Source of the DNA: Anabaena sp. FACHB-1237
Lineage (GTDB): Bacteria; Cyanobacteriota; Cyanobacteriia; Cyanobacteriales; Nostocaceae
NCBI RefSeq assembly: GCF_014696225.1
Contig: NZ_JACJPV010000009.1
Coordinates: 1 to 64,000 of the forward strand
Length of the DNA stretch: 64,000 nt
Direction of reading: 5' to 3'
Shown: positions 46,941 through 54,498 of the stretch, in pieces
How the letters are laid out: each line of letters begins with the position of its first letter
Numbering within the stretch: position 1 is the first letter of the stretch
Program-made: the position numbers and the translations under genes
The notes under the pieces: model-generated
What the model saw: the letters and a program-made list of their open reading frames with translations, nothing else
What the model was told of the DNA's origin: nothing
Database searches by the model: none

Positions 46941-47254
46941 TTTCACTTACACCCCTATGAAACATTTACACGATTATAGAAGAGTATGACTTAATAACTA
47001 TTAAGGATTATTAATCTACTCCTAGTTGTCGGTTACGTCAGATAGCATAACTTCTTTAACGCAACCTACTAATGTGCTAATTACGTAAGTCATGCTAGAA
47101 AATCTAGCATAGAGTAATACTACTCAAAATAGAGAAAATATATGTAACTTTAGTTACAAATACAGGTTTTTTTTGTTGTCAAAAAAATATGAGAATAAGT
47201 CTCATTATGATATCATAATACAACAACATCTGAAAAAGTGGGGGAGAAAAATAC
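46941..47254. promoter_or_regulatory. Divergent control region, porin / znuA
   Basis: The 314 bases contain no gene. They hold an 8-bp hairpin ATGCTAGA-AAA-TCTAGCAT (47092-47110) and the candidate Fur/Zur boxes listed next. A GGGGGAG ribosome binding site for znuA lies at about 47240-47246. Confidence 0.6.
47190..47219 (+). promoter_or_regulatory. Candidate Fur/Zur box and adjoining 16-bp palindrome
   Basis: TGAGAATAAGTCTCA (47190-47204) is a 7-1-7 inverted repeat with one mismatch and matches the Fur/Zur core TGATAATnATTATCA at 11 of 14 positions. It is directly joined to a perfect 16-bp palindrome, ATTATGATATCATAAT (47204-47219). The pair lies 35 to 65 bases before znuA, where a Zur or Fur repressor would be expected to act. 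Confidence 0.55.
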
Positions 47255-48232
47255 ATGAAAAGAAGCAACAAATTTGTACTAATAGTGATGTTTTTACTAT
47301 CGTTTGTATATAGTTGTAATGGCACTAATAATCAAAAGATAGTTAGTGAAACCACAGCACCAGTGACAGAGAAAAAAACTCAAATAGCCACAACTAAAGT
47401 AGTAACAACGTTTTTACCAGTTTATTTATTTACGAAAGCAGTAGTTAAAGATATTGCTGATATAGAGATATTAGTTAAACCAGGAACAGATGTACATGAA
47501 TATCAAGGAACACCAGATAATGTAAAAGCGATCGCTACAGCAAATGTATTAGTAAAAAATGGTTTAGGGTTAGAGGAGTTTTTGGAAAATACTATTAAAA
47601 ATTCTGAAAATGCTAAATTATTAACAATTGATGCTAGTAAAGGAATTAAACCTATCAATGCCATTTCTCCTGTAGATAATATTAGCAAAGGAGATGATGA
47701 ACACGATCATAATCATAATCACAAAAATGGTAATCCTCATGTATGGTTAGATCCAGTTTTAGCTAAACAACAAGTATTAAATATTCGGGATGGTTTAATA
47801 GTTGCCGATCCGCAAAACAAGAGTAAATATGAAAGTAATGCTGCTGCATATATTCAAAAATTAGATAATTTGAATAATCAGTTTCAAGAAACATTGAAAA
47901 AAACACCTAATTGCACATTTATTACCTTTCATGATGCTTTTCCCTATCTAGCTAAACGCTATAATCTTAAACAGGTTGCAGTAATTACAATTCCCGAAAG
48001 GCAACTTTCACCAACGGATATTCAAAAAGTGATTAAAACAGTGAAAAAATACCAAGTTAACGCTTTATTTAGTGAACCAGGAATCAATAATAAATTACTA
48101 GAAAGTATTGCTAAAGATTTGAAGTTGACTGTGCATACTTTAGACTCTTTAGAAAATGGTGAAACTAATCCAGATTACTATTTTAAAGTAATGCAAAAAA
48201 ATTTAAAAACATTAGCTGATAATTGTCAATAA
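47255..48232 (+). CDS. znuA: Zinc/manganese ABC transporter substrate-binding lipoprotein (ZnuA-like)
   Basis: This 325-residue cluster A-I (TroA/ZnuA) binding protein has lipobox FVYSC (C21). Metal ligand candidates are H81 (DVHEY), H162 (NPHVWLDP), a histidine in FHDAFPYL (about 229) and an aspartate in HTLDSLE (about 294). Between the first two is a His-rich loop DDEHDHNHNH (148-156), which is typical of zinc-specific rather than manganese-specific members. It captures metal outside the membrane for the ABC transporter encoded by the next genes. Confidence 0.85.
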   Translation: MKRSNKFVLIVMFLLSFVYSCNGTNNQKIVSETTAPVTEKKTQIATTKVVTTFLPVYLFTKAVVKDIADIEILVKPGTDVHEYQGTPDNVKAIATANVLVKNGLGLEEFLENTIKNSENAKLLTIDASKGIKPINAISPVDNISKGDDEHDHNHNHKNGNPHVWLDPVLAKQQVLNIRDGLIVADPQNKSKYESNAAAYIQKLDNLNNQFQETLKKTPNCTFITFHDAFPYLAKRYNLKQVAVITIPERQLSPTDIQKVIKTVKKYQVNALFSEPGINNKLLESIAKDLKLTVHTLDSLENGETNPDYYFKVMQKNLKTLADNCQ

Positions 48233-48288
48233 GTCACTCATATTATTAAAGTTATCATATCTTGGAAAATCTGCCAATCCTGAATTTT

Positions 48289-49083
48289 ATGAACACCAAA
48301 AAAACAGAAGATATTTCATCAATATTACCAACACTAAAAGTTGCAGACTTAACTGTTTATCAAGGTAATTATTTAGCTATTAGAGATGTAAATTTTGAGT
48401 TATTGCCAGGAACAAATACAGCCATAGTCGGTCCAAATGGTGCTGGTAAAAGTACATTGGTAAAAGCTATTTTAGATTTAATTCCTAAAAATAGCGGACA
48501 AGTTGAGATTTTTGGTAGACCAATTTCTCGGTTAGGAAAATTACGTAAAAATTTGGCATATATGCCACAAAACTTCATTTTTGATCGCAGTTTTCCTATT
48601 TCTGTCGGTGAGTTAGTAGCTTTAGGAATTAGCGATCATAGTAAACCTGGTTTGCTGCAATTTTTGCCAGACAACCGAGAAAAATCAACCATGATCAAAC
48701 TAGCATTACAACGTACAGATGCTTATCATTTAAGAAATCAAGCTATTGGGACTTTAAGTGGTGGTCAACTCAAGCGAGTTTTATTAGCCTATTGTTTAGT
48801 AGTACCACGAAAATTGTTAGTGTTAGATGAGGCTTTTGCAGGAGTAGATATGCAAGGTGCTGCGGACTTTCATCAGTTATTAAGTAGATTAAAACAAGAA
48901 GAAGGTTGGACTATTTTACAAGTTTCTCATGATATTGATATGGTGAGTAAATATTGCGATCGCGTGCTATGTATTAATCAAACCTTAGTTTGTTCTGGAC
49001 AACCAGAAATTGCCCTTTCTCCACAAAATTTATTAGCTACATACGGTCCGAGTTTTAGTCGTTATCAACATCATCATAATTGA
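48289..49083 (+). CDS. znuC: Metal ABC transporter ATP-binding protein (ZnuC-like)
   Basis: This 264-residue ATPase powers the importer. It has Walker A GPNGAGKS (48-55), the Q-loop in MPQNF, signature LSGGQ, Walker B LLVLDEAF and an H-loop SHD, all intact. The C-terminus ends in a short His-rich tail (YQHHHN), which could sense metal. The frame extends nine codons before the ATG at 48289 without an ATG. It is 56 bases after znuA and so in the same operon. The permease gene is 495 bases further on, beyond a decayed reverse-strand gene. Confidence 0.88.
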   Translation: MNTKKTEDISSILPTLKVADLTVYQGNYLAIRDVNFELLPGTNTAIVGPNGAGKSTLVKAILDLIPKNSGQVEIFGRPISRLGKLRKNLAYMPQNFIFDRSFPISVGELVALGISDHSKPGLLQFLPDNREKSTMIKLALQRTDAYHLRNQAIGTLSGGQLKRVLLAYCLVVPRKLLVLDEAFAGVDMQGAADFHQLLSRLKQEEGWTILQVSHDIDMVSKYCDRVLCINQTLVCSGQPEIALSPQNLLATYGPSFSRYQHHHN

Positions 49084-49139
49084 TAATTAATTGACGGTAG
49101 GTAGGCGGTAATTGCTTGATTACTAAATAATTACTCAAT

Positions 49140-49434
49140 TCAATTTTTCTCATCCAAATGTTCAGCCACAGATTGATAAAGATGTAAAATATGACAATCA
49201 TGCAGACGATAAAATATATTTCCTCCCTGTCTTCTATAAGTCACTAATCACATAGTTCTTAAATTTCTCAACTGATGAGAAACCGCAGATTCACTAATAT
49301 CCAATAATCCTGCCAAATCTCCCACACATAATTCTTGATTTGCTAAAAGTGACAGAATACGTAAAGGATTAGGATCCCCTAAAAAACTAAAAAAACTCTG
49401 CCATCCGTTGCGCTTTTTCTGTAGTTAAAGCATC
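49140..49434 (-). pseudogene. Decayed SmtB/ArsR-family metal repressor
   Basis: Translating the minus strand in two frames recovers an SmtB-like repressor. [10 protein letters not shown] is followed by [16 protein letters not shown], then [30 protein letters not shown], then LVTYRRQGGNIFYRLHD and CHILHLYQSVAEHLDE. The alpha3 cysteine (ELCVGD) and the alpha5 zinc motif D-x-H...H-x-x-E are preserved. Three lesions inactivate it. There is a TAA directly upstream of the remaining N-terminal part and no start codon. A seven-T run (six expected) shifts the frame at about 49386-49392. A TGA sits in the middle (after LRTM). It lies antisense between znuC and znuB. Confidence 0.85.
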
Positions 49435-49578
49435 TTATAATAAGATTTGCAAAGATTTATTCTCTAACTATTTTCTAAACTATGAAAGGGAGTAGACTGA
49501 ATCATTGTTATTGTTATATCCACTTATTTATCAACAAAAATCACGCAAAAACACAAAATACACAAAATACAGAAGTTT
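49435..49578. other. Spacer upstream of znuB
   Basis: No gene is seen. The AT-rich sequence runs from the decayed repressor to the permease start and may hold a secondary promoter for znuB. No binding-site palindrome was convincing. Confidence 0.45.
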
Positions 49579-50472
49579 ATGATGTCCTTAGTTCCCATTT
49601 ATCAAGATACCTCGTTAGCAGTTACTAACTATTATGACTTGATCAACTTATTTCAATTTCCTTTCATGCAGCGTGCTATTATTGGCGCTGTATTAATGGG
49701 AATTATGGGCGGTTTATTAGGTAGTTTTGTCACTTTGCGTCAGTTATCTTTTTTCAGCCATGCTGTTGGCCATGCTGCATTAGTAGGAATAGTATTAGGT
49801 ATATTACTCAACACTAATCCCAGATGGATGTTATTAGCTTTTACCATGATTTTTGGAGTAATTGTCCTCTATTTTATTGATAAAACCGATTTGGCTAGTG
49901 ATAGTATTCTCAGTATAGTCTTATCTGGTTCATTAGCGATCGGTATTATCCTCACTAGTTTTATTCAAGGATATCATGGCAATTTAATGGGTGTGTTATT
50001 TGGTGATATTTTAGCCATAGATAACACAGATTTAGTCTTGACACTTTTCATCTTATTTAGTAGTGGAATTTTTCTACTATCAACTCTACCTCAACAAATA
50101 CTTTTAACTCTTAATAGTGATGTGGCAAAAGTACAAGGTATACCAGTACGATTATATCGTTATGGATTTGTCGTTTTATTATCTTTATCCGTCGCAGTAG
50201 CAATTAAAGCAGTAGGTATTTTACTTGTTAACGCTTTCTTAGTAATTCCTGCGTCCACTGCTAAACTTATCACGCATCATTTTAGCCGCTTTTTGCTAGG
50301 AGCAGTAATTATCGGTTGTCTTAGTAGCATTACAGGAATTATAGTTTCTGGATTGTTTAACCTACCCTCTGGTCCTAGTATTGTTTTGGTACAGTTTTTG
50401 GGCTTTATCACAGTTTTCGCAGGGGTAAAATCAGGGGTACAAAAAATATTTGCTCTATTTCATAGAAATTAG
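49579..50472 (+). CDS. znuB: Metal ABC transporter permease (ZnuB-like)
   Basis: This 297-residue ABC-3 family permease has about eight transmembrane helices. It shows the conserved MGGLLGSFVTLRQLSFFSHAVGHAALVG segment (about 40-67, read in parts) and VGILLVNAFLVIPASTAKL near 211-229, typical of zinc/manganese importers. It is the membrane channel for the ZnuA/ZnuC pair encoded upstream. Two ATG codons, at 49579 and 49582, are possible starts. Confidence 0.88.
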   Translation: MMSLVPIYQDTSLAVTNYYDLINLFQFPFMQRAIIGAVLMGIMGGLLGSFVTLRQLSFFSHAVGHAALVGIVLGILLNTNPRWMLLAFTMIFGVIVLYFIDKTDLASDSILSIVLSGSLAIGIILTSFIQGYHGNLMGVLFGDILAIDNTDLVLTLFILFSSGIFLLSTLPQQILLTLNSDVAKVQGIPVRLYRYGFVVLLSLSVAVAIKAVGILLVNAFLVIPASTAKLITHHFSRFLLGAVIIGCLSSITGIIVSGLFNLPSGPSIVLVQFLGFITVFAGVKSGVQKIFALFHRN

Positions 50473-50617
50473 TCTTGCATGAAGTCATACATATCATACA
50501 TAAATTAATTCAGAAAAAATTATTCACAAAAAATTCCTGGTTAACCCCTTGACATATCTTTTTTCTTCTGTTAAAGTTAGTAATCGTGGTGAAGAAAAAA
50601 CACCAAGACAGTTAAAT

Positions 50618-50690
<73 letters not shown>

Positions 50691-50778
50691 TTAGTTTTAA
50701 AAACCAATATAATAGCCATTCAAGTGAGGTGCAAGGAGTACTGCATCCTAAGCATGGGTTGGGTTTGGACTTTCCCAA

Positions 50779-50820
50779 AAGCACTGCTAAAACTGTACAC
50801 ATACGGTCTTAGCAGTGCTT
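50779..50820. repeat. 12-bp perfect stem-loop after tRNA-Phe
   Basis: AAGCACTGCTAA (50779-50790) pairs perfectly with TTAGCAGTGCTT (50809-50820) around an 18-base loop. It lies between the tRNA and the convergent gene at 50838 and may mark a transcription end for one of them. Confidence 0.6.
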
Positions 50821-50837
50821 GGTCTATACTGACTACA

Positions 50838-51227
50838 TTATTGTTTTACAGCACTGTAAGTATAAAATTGATTGAATGCTCCCAAAGTTTCAAATTTATA
50901 TCCTGGTATCCCTGGTATCCAAGAACTAACATTGATTTCTGTACGATATACACTAAAAATTATATAATCTTGTCTTGTTGTAGTAGAAGTAATTAAATCC
51001 TTAATTTGTGGATTGAATCGCGTTATTAACTCATTACAATCAACTTTAACTAAACTTTGCAGAAAATTAGGCGTTTTTTGACAAACATCCGTTTTTAAGT
51101 ATGTATTCAATTGTTGCATTGTGTAATTTTCATAACTATCCTGTTTAGGATTAGTTTGAAACATTACTATTCCTAAAATAGCTAAACTAGCAGATCCTAA
51201 AAGTCCAACAACAGTTAATGGTTTCAT
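50838..51227 (-). CDS. DUF4359-type exported protein
   Basis: This 129-residue product has one N-terminal membrane segment (about 5-22) that may be an uncleaved anchor or signal. A small domain follows with three cysteines (49, 64 and none later), YTMQQLNTYLKTDVCQK (35-51) and a C-terminal SVYRTEINVSSWIPGIPGY stretch. These match the cyanobacterial DUF4359 pattern as I remember it. The function is unknown. It stands alone between two tRNA genes. Confidence 0.6.
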   Translation of the reverse strand: MKPLTVVGLLGSASLAILGIVMFQTNPKQDSYENYTMQQLNTYLKTDVCQKTPNFLQSLVKVDCNELITRFNPQIKDLITSTTTRQDYIIFSVYRTEINVSSWIPGIPGYKFETLGAFNQFYTYSAVKQ

Positions 51228-51615
51228 AATTCTAGGGATAATAGGATTTAAGTGAGAATAAAGACGTTTTAGAGATATCTGACAACAAAACTTACCAGAA
51301 ATCTGTAATTTTGTTAATTTTAGGACTTAAGCAAGTGTCACACCAAAAATCTTTTGTACTGTGCGTCAGATATGAACAATTTGTTTATTTGTGGGATTTA
51401 TGCAGTTTGACGTGGTTGGTGAGCTTGGCGAACCGCACCCTAGCAATGTTCCAATTGGGTAAGTCCTGAATTTTTAACATGATCACTTTCCTTACATCTG
51501 TCTCAAAATGACTAAAAACCTTATTTGCCAAGATTAACAAGAAAAATATTTAAATTTCCGAAAAAAGTTGATCTTTTTAGAAAAAGATGTTATAGTGGTT
51601 TTATCAATGATAAAT
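51228..51615. other. Spacer with nested repeat
   Basis: No gene is seen. The GCGTCAGA-family element at about 51357-51442 carries an internal insertion (listed separately). The promoter of tRNA-His should lie near the right end. Confidence 0.5.
51357..51442. repeat. MITE-like repeat interrupted by a smaller repeat
   Basis: The element starts TACTGTGCGTCAGATATG and ends GCACCCTA. The right terminal sequence TTTGACGCACCCTA is split after TTTGACG by about 22 bases (TGGTTGGTGAGCTTGGCGAA then CC). This inserted piece is partly palindromic (GGTT...AACC). Confidence 0.7.
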
Positions 51616-51689
51616 GGCGAGCGTGGCCAAGTGGTTAAGGCAGTAGATTGTGGTTCTACCATTCGTGGGTTCAAGTCCCATCGTTCGCC
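51616..51689 (+). tRNA. tRNA-His (GTG)
   Basis: The cloverleaf has acceptor GCGAGCG/CGTTCGC plus the extra G at -1 opposite C73 that marks histidine tRNAs. The anticodon loop is TTGTGGT with anticodon GTG, and the T-arm is GTGGG-TTCAAGT-CCCAT. CCA is not encoded. Confidence 0.95.
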
Positions 51690-51869
51690 CTTCACTAATT
51701 TAGTAAATCATAAAGTCGGTTAGAGCGAGCTTGTCTGGTAAAATAGACATCGCCAATAGCTATCCAAGATTAATGCAATAATGACAATTATATTACAGTA
51801 GATTAGGCTTTTAGCCTGATTTCTGGGGATATCCTGTGGATAAAAATTATATTTTGTTAAAATTTAGAC
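51690..51869. other. Spacer between tRNA-His and the chemotaxis-type operon
   Basis: No gene is seen in 180 bases. It should contain the promoter of the cheW-MCP-cheA operon. No hexamer pair was placed. Confidence 0.4.
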
Positions 51870-52373
51870 ATGAATCAACAGCATAATTCACTTAAAAATC
51901 AAAGTATATCTAAGAACAGAGAAAATAGCTATCTGGAGTTTAAGTTAAATCAACAAACAGGTGCGCTATTATCAATTAATCATATTCAAGAAGCGATCGC
52001 TATTCCTATAACATCAGTTACAGCTATACCAAATATGCCTAATTGTATATTAGGGTTAATGAACTGGGGAAGTCATATAATTTGGGTAGTTGATTTACCT
52101 AAGATGTTTAATTTAGAATGTTTTGATCATCGGTTGCGGCAATACAATATTATTGTTATACAAATAGAGGCGATGATTTTAGGGTTAGTTGTCCAAGAAA
52201 TTAAAGGTACAACTAAACTTAATATAGATGATATTTGTTCACCTTTAGGACAAGTTGCATCTAGTTTAGTTCCTTATTTATGTGGTTGTATAGTGCAACA
52301 AGAAGAAATATTGTTAGTACTAGATGCTAAAAACATTTTAGAATCTAATATTCTCATCTCTGAGAATGCTTGA
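51870..52373 (+). CDS. CheW-like adaptor protein
   Basis: This 167-residue single CheW domain has the expected stretches LLSINHIQEAIAIP (near 33-46), PNCILGLMNWGSHIIWVVDL (near 56-75) and a C-terminal LDAKNIL. It couples the receptor encoded next to the CheA hybrid kinase, probably in a Pil/Tax-type phototaxis or motility pathway. It is first in an operon, 53 bases before the receptor gene. Divergence from canonical CheW is strong but the core fold residues are kept. Confidence 0.82.
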   Translation: MNQQHNSLKNQSISKNRENSYLEFKLNQQTGALLSINHIQEAIAIPITSVTAIPNMPNCILGLMNWGSHIIWVVDLPKMFNLECFDHRLRQYNIIVIQIEAMILGLVVQEIKGTTKLNIDDICSPLGQVASSLVPYLCGCIVQQEEILLVLDAKNILESNILISENA

Positions 52374-52426
52374 ATTTCGACATAACAAACAGCAAAAAAT
52401 CTGGTTATATATAAGGATAAAAACTA

Positions 52427-54418
52427 ATGTTCCATGAAACCAATACTCAAAATAATAATAATGTCCAGAATCAAACATCATTATTTCTAAGCCATCAAGA
52501 AAAGACTAATACTAAGAAAAATAAGTCTTGGTTAAATGGGGTAAAACTCTTAGATAAATTTAACCTCAGTACAAAATATACAATTTTATCAATAGTGGTT
52601 GGAACTTTACCAGTATTAGTTATTAGTTGTCTTACTTATTCTTTTGGTAATAAATTAATTAGTAAGCAAATTAGAGATTTTCAAGAAACTCAAGTAATGG
52701 GTTTAAGCAACAAAGTTAAAAGTTTGATAGCAGATAGTTATCGAGATATGGGAATTATATCTAATTTAGCCAACTTCCCCAACAATACCAATAATTATAA
52801 TGGACAACAATCATTAGATAACTTAGTTAAAAGCAGTAAGATGTATGATAGCGTATCAGTATTTGATATTAATGGTAACTTGATTAAATATGGAGGAGAA
52901 TATTTAGAAACACAACTAAATCTGACAGATTTAAACCAGGTAATTCAGCACAATTATCCTATAATTACTCCTCTAGAAAAAGTAGAAAATGTAGGAACGG
53001 TAATTTATATAATTGCACCAATTAAAGATGAAAATAACAATATTGTGAATATTGTAAAAACTCGCATACCTATAAATAATTTACAACAAGGTTTAACTGG
53101 ATATCTGGATAATAATAAACAATATCTTTTACTAGATAGTGCAGGAAAAATTATCGCAAATTCTTCAACAAATTCCCAAGGTAATAATGTATTAGGAAAA
53201 GATGCTCAAACTATCTATCCCAAATTATCACAGATAATAGCTAGTAATAATATTGAGACTTTTAGCACATTTTCCCAAAATAGTCAAAACCAGGAATTAG
53301 TTAGTTATGTAGCATTAACCACAGATGTACCAGATGATTTAGCAAAGATGAATTTACGGTTAATTGTCACACAGTCAGCGAGTGTTGCATTTCAAAACCA
53401 AAGGGAATTTTTAATATTTATTATTATGGCTACTCCATTAATGGTATTATGTATGACATTATTGGTTGCTTGGTTAATTCAGTTAATTACAATGGAAGTT
53501 TTAGCAAAGTCTGTAATTTCAGATGCAGAAAATCAGAACATGAAAAGTAATTTAACTGGTAATATTGATAAAAATGATATAAAAGTTAGAGATTTACCAT
53601 ACAATATTGACAATATTAATCAAGATTTAGAATTAGTTATTAGTGATATTCATCTATCTATAGAAAAATTAGAAAAAGTGAGAATGATATCATTATTAAA
53701 ACCAGAGGAGATGATGAAAAATGTAGAAATGTGTGGAGAAATAATAGAAAATATACGATTTATCTTTGATAAATTGCAATTAGCAGTAAGTTTAATTAAT
53801 GATGCTAATGGCCTAGGAAATAAGAGTAGAAAATTAATAGAAGATATTGAAAATACTGTTGTGATTGAAGAATCATTATCAATAACCACTAAAAAGATTA
53901 AGTATTTAGGGGAATATGCTCAACAAATTGCTAGGATGGTTGCATCAATTAGTCAAATTGCTATGCAAACTAATTTGTTAGCAATTAATGCAGGTATTGA
54001 AGCTGCAAGATTTGGGGAAGATGGAGAAGGTTTTGCGGTAGTAGCAGAAGAAATGGGAGAATTAGCAGTACGGAATGCTACGACAACTCAAGAAATTGAA
54101 CAGATTTTAGGGAAATTACAAGGAGGAATTAGTGAAGTTTTAGAAGTAGTGAATATCACAAATAATCAGCTAGTTGCTAGTGATTTAAAAATCAATGATG
54201 GCAAGAATAATGTAGAAGAAATTATGGATATATTACAGCAGTTAGATGCAGTGATTACATCCATTTTTAATACTAAAACCTATCAATTACAAACATCACA
54301 AATTTTAGATATAAATCTCAAGGAAATGGCTACAGTATCATGTAACACTGAGGAAATTCATCAATCTTTAGAAGAAACTTTAGCAATCTATGAAAAAATA
54401 AAAACCATTGTTTATTGA
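52427..54418 (+). CDS. Methyl-accepting chemotaxis-type receptor (PilJ-like)
   Basis: This 663-residue receptor has a cytoplasmic N-terminus of about 50 residues. Transmembrane helix 1 lies at about 52-73. A periplasmic sensor of dCache type follows (about 80-325, with SVFDINGNLIKYGGEY and LLLDSAGKIIANS as the two PAS-like strands). Helix 2 is at about 327-352. A long coiled-coil signalling domain follows, with the conserved hairpin tip MQTNLLAINAGIEAARFGE and GEGFAVVAEEM (about 513-545). A HAMP domain is likely right after helix 2 but diverged. It should signal through the CheW and CheA of this operon. Confidence 0.88.
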   Translation: MFHETNTQNNNNVQNQTSLFLSHQEKTNTKKNKSWLNGVKLLDKFNLSTKYTILSIVVGTLPVLVISCLTYSFGNKLISKQIRDFQETQVMGLSNKVKSLIADSYRDMGIISNLANFPNNTNNYNGQQSLDNLVKSSKMYDSVSVFDINGNLIKYGGEYLETQLNLTDLNQVIQHNYPIITPLEKVENVGTVIYIIAPIKDENNNIVNIVKTRIPINNLQQGLTGYLDNNKQYLLLDSAGKIIANSSTNSQGNNVLGKDAQTIYPKLSQIIASNNIETFSTFSQNSQNQELVSYVALTTDVPDDLAKMNLRLIVTQSASVAFQNQREFLIFIIMATPLMVLCMTLLVAWLIQLITMEVLAKSVISDAENQNMKSNLTGNIDKNDIKVRDLPYNIDNINQDLELVISDIHLSIEKLEKVRMISLLKPEEMMKNVEMCGEIIENIRFIFDKLQLAVSLINDANGLGNKSRKLIEDIENTVVIEESLSITTKKIKYLGEYAQQIARMVASISQIAMQTNLLAINAGIEAARFGEDGEGFAVVAEEMGELAVRNATTTQEIEQILGKLQGGISEVLEVVNITNNQLVASDLKINDGKNNVEEIMDILQQLDAVITSIFNTKTYQLQTSQILDINLKEMATVSCNTEEIHQSLEETLAIYEKIKTIVY

Positions 54419-54498
54419 TTTGATTATAATTGATTAATAATAATTAGTCTTGTTATTTTTGGGTAATTAATCATTAGTAAATCAGGAATTATCAACAA

